Origin: CANLBN01 sp050633525
GTDB taxonomy: Bacteria; Pseudomonadota; Gammaproteobacteria; Pseudomonadales; Cellvibrionaceae
Assembly: GCA_050633525.1 (NCBI GenBank)
Contig: JBOEGR010000020.1
Coordinates: forward strand, 1 to 64,000
Reading direction: 5' to 3'
DNA length: 64,000 bases
Shown here one piece after another: positions 17,564 to 26,855 of the stretch. Below the pieces are notes generated by a model. The model had not been told where the DNA came from. It searched no databases and saw nothing but the letters and a program-made list of their open reading frames with translations. Made by a program: the position numbers and the translations under genes. Each line of letters opens with the position of its first letter. The first letter of the stretch is position 1.

Positions 17564-18574
17564 ATGACAAGCACCAACTCTACCGCATCAAGCGGATTGC
17601 GTTTGATTTTCGCGGGAACCCCCGATTTTGCCGCTCACCACCTAAAAGCCTTAATTGAGGATGGGCGGCATCAAATAGTAGCTGTTTATACACAACCAGA
17701 TAGGCCTGCTGGGCGTGGCAAAAAGCTAAAGCCCAGCCCAGTTAAACAGCTTGCCTTAGAGAATGAGCTGGCTGTTTTTCAGCCTCAGACATTAAAAAGT
17801 GAAGAAGTGCAAAAAGAGCTGCTAGAACATCAGTCAGACCTGATGATAGTGGTCGCCTATGGTTTGATTCTTCCGCAGGCGGTACTCGATACCCCGCGCT
17901 TTGGTTGCTTTAACGTGCACGGCTCATTATTACCACGTTGGCGGGGAGCGGCGCCTATCCAGCGAGCGATAGCGGCGGGAGATAAAACCAGTGGCGTTAC
18001 TATTATGCAAATGGATAGGGGGTTAGATACGGGTGATATGCTTTACAAGCAAAGCTGTGACATCGAACTAGATGAAACCTCGGAAAGTTTACATGATAAA
18101 TTGATGGGCTTAGGTGCCGAGGCTCTATTGACAACATTAGAGCAACTTCAGCATCAGAATTTAAAACCAGAAGTTCAAGACGATACTTTGGCGAATTACG
18201 CAGAAAAGATTACTAAAGAAGAAGCCAGAATTGTATGGACTGAATCGGCAGAAAGAATAGAAACTAAGATACGCGCATATAACCCCTTTCCTATTGCCTA
18301 TACTTTTTTGAATGAGGCGCGAATAAAAATTTATCAAGCGCGTGTTGTATCAACGCCCCTAGAAAACAATACTCCCACTCTTAGTAAAGCCAGTGATGAA
18401 GTGAAAGAAGAAGGAAAAATACTATCAGTAAGTGATGCGGGCTTATTAGTGCTGTGTGGAGAGAAGCAACTACTGATTGAAGAATGTCAGTTGCCAAATA
18501 AAAAGCGAATGTCTGTTGCTGAGATAATAAATGGTAATAGTCGCGTTTTTACAGCAGGCCATTATTTTGAATAA
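17564..18574 (+). CDS. fmt: Methionyl-tRNA formyltransferase
   Basis: Fmt formylates initiator Met-tRNA using 10-formyltetrahydrofolate. Signatures seen are IFAGTPDFAAHHL, the catalytic region CFNVHGSLLPRWRGAAPIQRAI, and GVTIMQMDRGLDTGDML. A C-terminal tRNA-binding domain follows from about residue 205. The 336-residue length is slightly long, with an unconserved insertion near residues 260-285 (NNTPTLSKASDEVKEEG). The stop overlaps the proposed TTG start of rsmB, giving a def-fmt-rsmB operon. Confidence 0.97.
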   Translation: MTSTNSTASSGLRLIFAGTPDFAAHHLKALIEDGRHQIVAVYTQPDRPAGRGKKLKPSPVKQLALENELAVFQPQTLKSEEVQKELLEHQSDLMIVVAYGLILPQAVLDTPRFGCFNVHGSLLPRWRGAAPIQRAIAAGDKTSGVTIMQMDRGLDTGDMLYKQSCDIELDETSESLHDKLMGLGAEALLTTLEQLQHQNLKPEVQDDTLANYAEKITKEEARIVWTESAERIETKIRAYNPFPIAYTFLNEARIKIYQARVVSTPLENNTPTLSKASDEVKEEGKILSVSDAGLLVLCGEKQLLIEECQLPNKKRMSVAEIINGNSRVFTAGHYFE

Positions 18575-20071
18575 CTCAAATCAACCCTTAGTAAAAAAAG
18601 AGTCTTCAATTAAAAGTAAGCCCTTAGCAAATAAGGAGCNNAGCCTTCAGCCAAAAGCAAGCCTTCAGCTAAAAAGAGCACATCGAAAAAAAAAGGCGTA
18701 AAAAAAGCCCCAAATAAAAAAACAACCCCGAGAATTGCGGCTACCTTAATCATAAATCAATTGTTAAAACAGCAAGGTTCACTTGCCAGCTTATTACCTG
18801 AATATACGGCAGAGTTTTCACCCCAAGAAAAAAGCTTTATTAAGGAGTGCTGTTACGGCTGCTGCCGTTGGTATGTGCAGCTAGATAGCGCTTTATCTGC
18901 TTTATTAAAACAGCCACTTAAGAAAAAAGAATCAGATATAAAGGCCGTTTTATTATTGGGCTTATATCAACTGCAATTTATGCGGATTGCTGAGCATGCG
19001 GCTATTAATGAAAGCGTCAATGCGGCAAGCTACTTCAAAAAACCTTGGGCAAAAAAATTAATCAATGCTGTTTTACGCTCCTATCAGCGTGAAAATAAAA
19101 CAGAAGATAATAATGCGCCCACTTTTTTTGAAAAAATTATAGCAGATAGTCCGTCCGCCCATCCTCAATGGCTTGAGCAAAAAATAAAGCGAGCGTGGCC
19201 TGAGCAGGCATCAAGTATTTTTTCTGCTAATAACCAACATCCCCCTTTAAGCCTGAGAATAAATCAACAGAAGGTGGTAAGGGATGAATACCTAGATTTA
19301 TTAAAAGAAAACGATATTAAAGCTAAAGCCGCACAGTTTAGTAAAGACGGTATTTATCTTGATTCCCCCCATGCCGTTAACCAACTCCCCTTATTTGAGC
19401 AAGGCGCTGTTAGTGTGCAGGATGAGGCGGCTCAGCTTGCTGCAAGCTTGTTAGAACTAAAGCCAGGTTTACATGTGCTCGATGCCTGTTGTGCTCCCGG
19501 CGGAAAAACGTGTCATATTGGTGAAATGGAGCCCCGACTTGCCTCGCTCACGGCGGTTGATATTGAAGAGCGGCGGCTTAAAAAAGTAAGGGAAAATATT
19601 GAGCGTTTAGGTGTTGATGCTAATGTTATTTGTGGTGATGCAGCAAATACAGATGCTTGGCTAGTAAAAACTAAGATGGATGGTGGTTGTTTTGATCGCA
19701 TCCTTTTAGATGCTCCCTGTTCGGCTACAGGCATTATTCGTCGCCAACCGGATGTTAAATTACTGCGACAACCTGAACACATAGAGCCGCTTGTTGCACT
19801 ACAATTAAAGTTGCTTACAGCACTTTGGCCCTTACTCGCTGATGGGGGTATACTGTTATATGCTACTTGTTCTATCTTACCAGAAGAAAATACAGATCTG
19901 ATACAGCACTTTTTGGGTCAACACAAAGAGGCTAAGCATCAAATCATCGAAGCCGATTGGGGCTTGAAACAAACTTATGGTAGACAACTGTTTCCGGTAG
20001 ACAAAGAGACGGGCGCTATCGGACATGATGGCTTTTACTATGCCAAGCTAGTTAAGCAAGAGACGACCTAG
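18567..20071 (+). CDS. rsmB: 16S rRNA m5C967 methyltransferase RsmB (NN at 18640-18641)
   Basis: RsmB methylates C967 of 16S rRNA. The NusB-like N-terminal domain (ATLIINQLLKQQGSLASLLP onward) and the SAM-binding methyltransferase domain (LDACCAPGGKTCHI, DAPCSATGIIRRQPD, YATCSILPEEN) are complete; the Cys in DAPCS and ATCS are catalytic. The conserved region begins near 18730. Upstream the frame stays open through a Lys/Ser-rich stretch back to a TTG at 18567 that overlaps the fmt stop. Two Ns at 18640-18641 break this tail, and the frame is restored if the real insert is zero or a multiple of three. The basic tail is unusual for RsmB, and the true start is uncertain. Confidence 0.9.
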
Positions 20072-20138
20072 TCAAACGTAAGCCATACTGTAAAAGTACT
20101 TCACTAAATATAAGAATAGCAATAGGAATCATGGTGAC

Positions 20139-21530
20139 ATGAAAATAATTATTCTCGGGGCAGGACAGGTTGGCGCGACTATCGCGGAGCACCTCGCCAG
20201 AGAAAAAAATGATATCACGGTTGTCGATCATTCCACGGAGCGTTTAAGAGAGCTTCGTGATCGCTTGGATATTCGTGTCATTACTGGTCACGCGTCTCAC
20301 CCAGATGTATTAGAGCAGGCCAATATTGAAGATGCTGATTTATTGATTGCGGTGACGGCGAATGATGAAGTTAATATGGTTGCTTGTCAGATTGCTTATA
20401 GTCTCTACCGTACCCCCACAAAGATCGCTCGTATTCGAGCCTCCGCTTTTTCTAATTTCAAAGAAAAACTTTTCCGTGACGAACACTCGCCGGTTGACGT
20501 TATTATTAGCCCGGAACAATTGGTATCGGAATATATTTTTCGCCTGATTGAAAACCCTGGTGCTTTACAAGTATTAGATTTCGCCGAAGGTGCTATTCGC
20601 CTAGTGGCTGTTAAGGCTTATCACGGTGGCCCTTTAGTCGGTCAAGAGTTGCGTTATATGCGCCAACATATGCCGAATATTGATACGAGAGTAGCCGCGA
20701 TTTATCGCCGTGGCCAAGCAATCATGCCAGAAGGGCAAACGGTTGTAGAGGCGGATGATGAAGTGTTTTTTATTGCCGCCCGTGCAAATATTCGTGCCGT
20801 GATGAGTGAGATGCGACGCTCAGAAAAGCCTTACAAGCGTATTATGATTGCAGGAGGCGGTAATATTGGTTTACGTTTGGCAAAAAAAATTGAAAGCCGT
20901 TACTCCATCAAAATTTTTGAGCTTGATCCCGTTCGTAGTAAGGCCTTAAGTGAAGAGCTAAATTATACGGTTGTATTGCAAGGCAGCGCCTCGGATCAGG
21001 ATTTATTATTAGAAGAGAATATTGAAGAAACGGATATTTTTATTGCTGTGACCAATGATGATGAAGCTAATATCATGGCTTCTTTGTTAGCGAAACGCTT
21101 GGGCGCTAGAAAAGTGATGGCCTTAATTAATAATGCAGCTTATGTTGATTTGATTCAAGGCGGCGAAATTGATGTGGCTATTTCGCCGCAACAAGCTACG
21201 GTGGGTAGTTTATTATCCCATGTTCGTAGTGGTGATATGGTGAATGTTCATTCCTTACGCCGAAGCGCAGCGGAAGCAATAGAGGTTATTGCTCATGGTG
21301 ATGAAAACAGTTCAAAAGTTGTTGGCAAATCAATAGAAGAAGTCGACCTACCCGATGGTGCAACGATAGGTGCTATTTTGCGTGAAGATGATAAAGGCGA
21401 AAAGCAGGTTCTGATTGCTCACGATAGTACTGTGATTGAGAATGGTGATCACGTGATTGTTTTTCTTGTGGATAAGCGCCACACAAAATACGTTGAAAAA
21501 CTATTTCAAGTTGGCTTTTCTTTTTTCTAG
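20139..21530 (+). CDS. trkA: Trk potassium uptake peripheral NAD-binding protein TrkA
   Basis: TrkA is the cytoplasmic regulatory subunit of the Trk potassium transporter. It holds two RCK units in tandem. Each starts with a Rossmann fold, MKIIILGAGQVGATIAEHLA at residue 1 and KRIMIAGGGNIGLRLAKKIE near residue 232. Each is followed by a TrkA-C domain. The 463-residue length is near the usual 457. It lies 67 bases after rsmB and 34 bases before trkH, so regulator and channel are co-expressed. Confidence 0.96.
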   Translation: MKIIILGAGQVGATIAEHLAREKNDITVVDHSTERLRELRDRLDIRVITGHASHPDVLEQANIEDADLLIAVTANDEVNMVACQIAYSLYRTPTKIARIRASAFSNFKEKLFRDEHSPVDVIISPEQLVSEYIFRLIENPGALQVLDFAEGAIRLVAVKAYHGGPLVGQELRYMRQHMPNIDTRVAAIYRRGQAIMPEGQTVVEADDEVFFIAARANIRAVMSEMRRSEKPYKRIMIAGGGNIGLRLAKKIESRYSIKIFELDPVRSKALSEELNYTVVLQGSASDQDLLLEENIEETDIFIAVTNDDEANIMASLLAKRLGARKVMALINNAAYVDLIQGGEIDVAISPQQATVGSLLSHVRSGDMVNVHSLRRSAAEAIEVIAHGDENSSKVVGKSIEEVDLPDGATIGAILREDDKGEKQVLIAHDSTVIENGDHVIVFLVDKRHTKYVEKLFQVGFSFF

Positions 21531-21564
21531 CTACTTCTTAGCCTTAATAGAGACAATTAAGTAA

Positions 21565-23013
21565 ATGCATTACGCAATTATATTTAGAGTATTGGGCTTA
21601 TTGTTAATGTTATTTAGCATTACTCTATTGCCACCTGCTATTGTTGCGCTCATCTATCAAGAGCAGTCGCTCAATGCTTTTGTGATTTCTTTTTGTATTA
21701 TTCTTGTGGCAGGTATCGCGGTTTGGTTACCTGTTTATAATAATAAGCAAGACCTACGAACGCGGGACGGTTTTTTGATAACGGCTTTGTTTTGGGCTGT
21801 GCTCGGTCTTGCGGGCTCTCTTCCTTTTATTATTGATACCAATACGCAGCTTAGTTTTGTCGATGCCGTTTTTGAATCAGTTTCTGGGTTAACGACAACG
21901 GGTGCGACGGTTATCGTCGGTATAGATGAGTTACCTCGTTCTATTTTATTTTATCGACAGCAACTACAGTGGTTAGGCGGTATAGGTATTATTGTGATTG
22001 CAGTGGCTATTTTGCCTATGTTAGGTATAGGCGGTATGCAGCTTTATCGAGCTGAAACCCCTGGACCTGTCAAAGATTCTAAGCTCACTCCTCGTATCAC
22101 TCAAACAGCTAAGGCGCTATTTTTAATCTATTTAAGCTTAACTCTTGCTTGTGGTTTAAGTTATTGGCTAGCGGGTATGAGTGCGTTTGATGCAATAGGC
22201 CATGCTTTCTCTACGGTAGCCATTGGCGGATTTTCGACACATGATGCTAGCATGGCTTCTTTTGAAAGCTCCGCTATTTTAATTATCGCTATTGTCTTTA
22301 TGATTCTCTCGGGAATTAATTTTGCCTTGCATTTTGTTGCATGGCGTTCTCTAGGGGTTCTGCATTTTTTTAAAGACCCTGAATGTAAGTTTTATTTATG
22401 GTGTTTACTTATTGGTACATTAATTACTGTTCCCTATCTGTATTTCAGTCAAGTTTATAACCTTAACCAAAGCATTTTATTTGGCACTTTTGAATTGGTC
22501 TCCATTCTAACGACGACAGGCTTTGGTGTGGCTGACTATAGCCAGTGGCCTACTTTTTTACCCTTTATGTTGTTTATGTTCGCCTTTATGGGCGGCTGTG
22601 GTGGTTCTACCGCAGGTGGTATAAAAGTGATGCGTGTTATGTTGATTTGTAAACAGGGTATTCGAGAGATTTATCGCTTAATACATCCGAATGCCATTAT
22701 TCCCGTTAAGGTTGGTAATAAGCCCGTTCAGGATCGAGTAATAGAAGCTGTATGGGGTTTCTTTGCAGTTTATGTCATTAGTTTTATGGTGATGTTTTTA
22801 GTGTTGTTAGCGACAGGCCTAGACTTTATTACAGCCTTTTCTGCTATCGGCGCCTGTATTAATAACCTAGGCCCAGGAATGGGTGATGTTTCACTTCACT
22901 ACGGCGCTATTAATTCCACTGCGAAATGGGTACTGTGTTTTGCGATGTTGCTAGGCCGTTTAGAAGTGTTTACCTTGTTAGTTTTGCTTACACCGGCTTT
23001 TTGGCGGCGTTAA
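21565..23013 (+). CDS. trkH: Trk system potassium channel subunit TrkH
   Basis: TrkH is the membrane pore of the potassium uptake system. The 482-residue protein has about ten hydrophobic segments and the repeated M1-P-M2 loops with selectivity-filter stretches SGLTTTGATV, STVAIGGFSTHD, TTTGFGVADY and ACINNLGPGMGD. FMGGCGGSTAGGIKVMR is typical of the family. It follows trkA directly and ends 18 bases from a convergent gene, so a shared terminator may lie in or near that gap. Confidence 0.96.
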   Translation: MHYAIIFRVLGLLLMLFSITLLPPAIVALIYQEQSLNAFVISFCIILVAGIAVWLPVYNNKQDLRTRDGFLITALFWAVLGLAGSLPFIIDTNTQLSFVDAVFESVSGLTTTGATVIVGIDELPRSILFYRQQLQWLGGIGIIVIAVAILPMLGIGGMQLYRAETPGPVKDSKLTPRITQTAKALFLIYLSLTLACGLSYWLAGMSAFDAIGHAFSTVAIGGFSTHDASMASFESSAILIIAIVFMILSGINFALHFVAWRSLGVLHFFKDPECKFYLWCLLIGTLITVPYLYFSQVYNLNQSILFGTFELVSILTTTGFGVADYSQWPTFLPFMLFMFAFMGGCGGSTAGGIKVMRVMLICKQGIREIYRLIHPNAIIPVKVGNKPVQDRVIEAVWGFFAVYVISFMVMFLVLLATGLDFITAFSAIGACINNLGPGMGDVSLHYGAINSTAKWVLCFAMLLGRLEVFTLLVLLTPAFWRR

Positions 23014-23031
23014 TAATACTTAGGGAACCTC

Positions 23032-23298
23032 TTAGCGTTTATATTGCGTAGGACAATAAGCGCGATTCACATCCGGAGAACGTAGCGACAAGTGTTTGGT
23101 TTTTCTGTTGCTAACCCGCGTTCGCCATATTTTAAAAGATCGAGCCTTTAGTTTTTCTCTCATCAAGCTAATAGTGTCCTTTTCTTTAAGACCGTATAAG
23201 CCTTCAATAGCTTCAAATGGGGTACGATCTTCCCATGCCATTTCGATAATACGGGAAAGGTCAGGTTCGTTAAAATGAGGTTTGTTTTTTTTGGACAT
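23032..23298 (-). CDS. TIGR03643/DUF2805 family protein
   Basis: This basic protein of 88 residues has the family pattern: a start region LSRIIEMAWEDRTPFEAIEG, then GLKEKDTISLMREKLKARSFKIWRTRV and the closing SNRKTKHLSLRS plus YCPTQYKR. The helical N-terminal half looks like a helix-turn-helix, so nucleic acid binding is possible, but the function is unknown. A perfect 20-bp palindrome lies 6 bases before the start codon, covering the ribosome-binding region. It is convergent with trkH. Confidence 0.85.
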   Translation of the reverse strand: MSKKNKPHFNEPDLSRIIEMAWEDRTPFEAIEGLYGLKEKDTISLMREKLKARSFKIWRTRVSNRKTKHLSLRSPDVNRAYCPTQYKR

Positions 23299-23304
23299 GC
23301 AAAC

Positions 23305-23324
23305 ACCTATATGATCATATAGGT
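23305..23324. promoter_or_regulatory. Perfect 20-bp palindrome at the start of the TIGR03643 gene
   Basis: ACCTATATGATCATATAGGT is its own reverse complement. It lies six bases from the ATG at 23298. In the mRNA it would fold into a hairpin that contains the AGGT of the ribosome site; as DNA it could be an operator. A 10-bp core, TATGATCATA, recurs at 16928-16937 before def. Confidence 0.7.
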
Positions 23325-23360
23325 ATTTACGTGATGAATGTGAAAATGTATTACGATGAG

Positions 23361-24095
23361 CTAACGTTTACCATTTAAAGACCAGTCATACTTGTTAAAT
23401 TTAACCGAAAATTCATTATTCGCCAACGCAGCTTTGAGTGATTCATCTTTAACGAATGAGGCGATGTATTGGTTAAGAGAGTCTGCCTCTAATAAGAAAT
23501 CTTCTTTAAACCATTTAAAAATAGATGATAAATTAGATCGCTTTTTTTCTGCATCAAAGCTATTTTTGTCTTTGTTATTAATAAAAGTAATTGCTTGGTC
23601 GTTTAATTGCTCGTCGAGTATGTTAGCTCGATATGCTTCGCTTCTAAGAGGAGGGCAAGACGCCGCAGCGCAGACTAAAGCAAAGTGAACGCGTGCTTCC
23701 TTCAATGGTCGAATAACTTTGTGTTCGAGAGTATCGAGATTCATCTCGGTACCGGCTACAGTGTATTTATTCCCCTTGAAGAAAGTGTAGCGGCTCAATA
23801 GTGAGTGTGGCCCGTCTCCATCCACTATTCCTTTGACCGCCAAAATATTGTAGGCATTGAGGTAAAAGGCGAGCGTCTTTTCATCTCCTTTTATATCAAT
23901 TTTATAGTCCGCAACAGCGGCAACCAAAGTATCTAATTTATTTTTATCAATAAGGTCATAGCGGACAAAGCCATCTTTAATTTGAGGGCTAAGGACTTCA
24001 TCAAATAAATCAGCTACATTAGCGTTAGCATTGGCTAATGTAGTGAGTGTGATCAAGATGGAAAGAAAAAAAAGTGAAAATAAGCGATAAAGCAT
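23361..24095 (-). CDS. DUF547 family exported protein
   Basis: The product has 244 residues with an N-terminal signal peptide (MLYRLFSLFFLSILITLTTL, cleavage probably after NANA). The DUF547 core includes KTLAFYLNAYNILAVKGIVD, the block LDTLEHKVIRPLKEARVHFALVCAAASCPPLR and FKWFKEDF. The conserved Cys in AAASCPPLR and the His in HFALVC suggest a thiol-based activity, but no reaction is established to my knowledge. It stands alone, with 92 bases to the acyltransferase upstream on the same strand. Confidence 0.88.
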   Translation of the reverse strand: MLYRLFSLFFLSILITLTTLANANANVADLFDEVLSPQIKDGFVRYDLIDKNKLDTLVAAVADYKIDIKGDEKTLAFYLNAYNILAVKGIVDGDGPHSLLSRYTFFKGNKYTVAGTEMNLDTLEHKVIRPLKEARVHFALVCAAASCPPLRSEAYRANILDEQLNDQAITFINNKDKNSFDAEKKRSNLSSIFKWFKEDFLLEADSLNQYIASFVKDESLKAALANNEFSVKFNKYDWSLNGKR

Positions 24096-24187
24096 AAAAA
24101 TACCCTAGTAAATAACCATTCTTTGTCTATGACAACAATGATTGAATAATTATCCTGATATTTTATGGGAAAAGTATTTAGTTGGGT

Positions 24188-25069
24188 TTAGTAAACCTTA
24201 CTTTCTCCAGGGGGTACTCTTCTAAAGCGTTTGTATTCCCATTGATATTGCTCTGGTATTTCTCGGGCATAGCGCTCCACTAGGTTATTCATTGCGCTAG
24301 CGGAGGCAATATTGTCTTCACTGTAGATGGCATCGCCTACGGGGTAGAAGATAATACTAAATCCCCCTGCTACTCTTTTTGCCGCAGCGCCAATAATAAT
24401 GGAGCCCGTGCGTTGATGCAGCTGGTTAACAAGTGTCATGGTGTAAGTTGGTTTGCCAAAAAAAGGTGCAAAGACACCACTACGATCTTTATGATTTGGG
24501 ACTTGGTCTGGAAGGATACAAGTGGTCCCGCCTTTCCTAAGGTGTTTAAGTAAGGAGGCAACCCCTCGAGCATTAGTAGGAACGAGCTTACCTCCTGTTT
24601 TTTCGCGGCTTTTTTTAATGAGTATTTCTAGCTCTGGCAAGCGTGGGGGCTCATATAAGCCCATTCCATCGCTGACAGCGGGGATGTAGCGAGAAAAAAC
24701 TTCCCAGTTGCCTACATGGGGTAAGAGAATAATAACGCCCTTCTTTTGTTCTTGTTCAAATAACTCGACATTCTCTATTGCAACAATCTTTTTTTCTAGC
24801 CAAGAGTAGGGTTGGTGCCATATGGCAGCCATTTCAAAAACCAACATCCCAGTATGCTGTAGGCTTTTAAAAACGAGTTTTTGTTGTTCACCTTTAGATA
24901 ATTCAGGAAAGCAGAACGCTATATTAGTTTTTGTCGTACTTCGGCTACGATTAGGTATTAACCATAAAGCCAAGCCGATAATACGACCCAGCAGGCGACA
25001 CAATGATAGGGGTAAGCGGCCAGTGAGAGATAAAAACCATACAACTATTTGGCCTTGACTTATTTTCAT
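24188..25069 (-). CDS. Lipid A biosynthesis acyltransferase (LpxL/HtrB family)
   Basis: Family members transfer a secondary acyl chain from acyl-ACP to lipid A on the inner face of the inner membrane. The N-terminus has a membrane anchor (GQIVVWFLSLTGRLPLSLCR). The catalytic HX4E motif is in ILLPHVGNWEVF, and downstream blocks TTCILPDQVPN and YARE-IPEQYQWEYKRFRRVPPGE are typical. The 293-residue length fits. I cannot tell which acyl position it serves. The start ATG at 25069 is well placed before the anchor. Confidence 0.9.
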   Translation of the reverse strand: MKISQGQIVVWFLSLTGRLPLSLCRLLGRIIGLALWLIPNRSRSTTKTNIAFCFPELSKGEQQKLVFKSLQHTGMLVFEMAAIWHQPYSWLEKKIVAIENVELFEQEQKKGVIILLPHVGNWEVFSRYIPAVSDGMGLYEPPRLPELEILIKKSREKTGGKLVPTNARGVASLLKHLRKGGTTCILPDQVPNHKDRSGVFAPFFGKPTYTMTLVNQLHQRTGSIIIGAAAKRVAGGFSIIFYPVGDAIYSEDNIASASAMNNLVERYAREIPEQYQWEYKRFRRVPPGESKVY

Positions 25070-25409
25070 ATAAAAAGTGCTGTAGTGTTAACAAAGGGAA
25101 TATAGGCCACCTTAATTTTTCAGCAAGCCATTGACGATAAGCTCTTATTTTACAGTATTCTTATTCTGTTCACATTTTGTTTATCTTTTTCGTTTATTCT
25201 AGTCGTTTAGTGGCGATTAAGGCCTACACTGACTAACTAGGAAGCTCTCATTACTTTTGTTTAATAAGAGCTTCTTATTATAGCCGTCATCAACTGAACA
25301 TCTGTTTTATATCAATACTAAGCTTACGCCGCTATAATTTGTGACAATCTTCGTTAGCTTTAGCGATGGCTCTTATGTTTGAGAGTTTATCTTTTTAAGG
25401 AATGCATTT
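25070..25409. other. Intergenic region between divergent acyltransferase and flippase genes
   Basis: These 340 AT-rich bases show no convincing ORF. They hold an 8-bp inverted repeat (GAAGCTCT at 25241-25248 with AGAGCTTC at 25267-25274) and a TATAAT hexamer at 25333-25338 that could be the -10 element of the flippase promoter, though no good -35 is seen. Promoters for both divergent genes must be here. Confidence 0.5.
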
Positions 25410-26771
25410 TTGAAAGCTCTTATACAAAAATTGATCAACCCGGGAGAGTCTTTACGCTGGCGAACCATACAAGGTAGCGCGCTAATGGTGTTTACGGAGG
25501 GTTATACCCAAGGAATACGGTTAGCGGGCAACCTCATTATGACTCGCTTGTTGTATCCCGAAGCCTTCGGGATTATGTTAATTGTCAACTTAGTCATGAT
25601 TGCGCTAGAACAGTTTTCGGATGCCGGTGTAAAGCCCGCTGTTTATCTTCATAGTCAAGGTAGAGAAGAAAAATACCTGAATACTGCTTGGGTCATTATG
25701 AGTTGCAGAGGGCTTCTTCTGACGCTGATTGCCCTTGTCAGTGCTTGGCCACTCTCGATCATTTATGGCACACCTGAGCTATTTGGTGTACTTATTATTG
25801 CTAGTTTTAGTGCACTGATAACAGGCTTTGAATCACCGCAACAAATTATCAATGAGCGTGATGTTAAGCGCTTTAAGATTATGCTACTCGATATTATTCC
25901 TCCGACTATCGCAATAGTGACAGGGATTATTCTCTTGTTGTTTTACCCTAGCCTATGGGTGTTAGCGGCGATTTCAGTGATTGCAGCAACTGTAAAAACA
26001 GCACTGTCTTTCCTTTTATTTCCCTCGATTAATTTGAGGTTTAAAGTCGATAAAGATATTTTTTGGGAAATAATGCACTTTGGTAAATGGATTTTAGTCG
26101 CGACAGCCGTAACGTATCTAGCTGCGGAAGGCGATAAATTCATTGTGAGCGGCTTTTTGACGATAGAGCAACTGGGTATTTTCAGTATTGCGATTACTTT
26201 GGCGAAATTGGTCGAAGTGATTAGCGGGAAACTGTCCTTCTTACTTTTGATGCCGGTTTATATTGAGATAGATAAACAGGACGATAAGTTAGCTGCTAGA
26301 AGAAAAGTGAAAAAAATAAAACTTGGCTTTTTTGCTTTAATGGCACCTTTGGTGATTATTTTATCTTTGTTTGGGTCGTTTATTGTCGAGTTGCTCTATG
26401 ACGAACGCTATCAGGAAGCGGGTTGGATGCTACAGGTCATGGCTTTGGGTGGCTTGTTCTCCATGGTTAGCAATGGCTTTAACGCCTTTATTCTGTCAAA
26501 GGCTGACAGTTATGCGTACTCAAAGTTAAATCTATATCGCCTTATCGTATCAGTGATGATTTTATCCGCAGGCGGTTATTGGTTTGGCACGGTGGGTATT
26601 GTGTACGCCATTGCAATTGCCCCTATTGCCTCTTACTTTATTCTCAGTATGCATGTTCGTCAGTACAACATTGGCCAGATGAAGGTTGACCTTATGCTTT
26701 TTTCCGCCATCTTAGCCTTGGTCTTTACGGTGTGGTATTATTACGGGTGGCCAGGCCTGTCCAAATATTGA
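25410..26771 (+). CDS. Oligosaccharide flippase family protein (MOP superfamily, Wzx-like)
   Basis: The 453-residue protein is almost entirely hydrophobic with about 12 to 14 membrane segments. The N-terminal block GIRLAGNLIMTRLLYPEAFGIMLIVNLVM is typical of polysaccharide flippases of the WzxC type, which move lipid-linked glycans across the inner membrane. The start is a TTG at 25410, preceded by AAGGA; the nearby ATG at 25402 is out of frame. No glycosyltransferase or polymerase lies beside it, so its substrate is unclear; neighbours are a lipid A acyltransferase and glyQ. Confidence 0.85.
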   Translation: MKALIQKLINPGESLRWRTIQGSALMVFTEGYTQGIRLAGNLIMTRLLYPEAFGIMLIVNLVMIALEQFSDAGVKPAVYLHSQGREEKYLNTAWVIMSCRGLLLTLIALVSAWPLSIIYGTPELFGVLIIASFSALITGFESPQQIINERDVKRFKIMLLDIIPPTIAIVTGIILLLFYPSLWVLAAISVIAATVKTALSFLLFPSINLRFKVDKDIFWEIMHFGKWILVATAVTYLAAEGDKFIVSGFLTIEQLGIFSIAITLAKLVEVISGKLSFLLLMPVYIEIDKQDDKLAARRKVKKIKLGFFALMAPLVIILSLFGSFIVELLYDERYQEAGWMLQVMALGGLFSMVSNGFNAFILSKADSYAYSKLNLYRLIVSVMILSAGGYWFGTVGIVYAIAIAPIASYFILSMHVRQYNIGQMKVDLMLFSAILALVFTVWYYYGWPGLSKY

Positions 26772-26855
26772 TGATTCAGCTCAGCGAATCCCCGCGTACC
26801 AATTTGCTCCTGACCCCGCTATAATCCCCGCCTTGATTTTTTGCCGGAGACAGGC

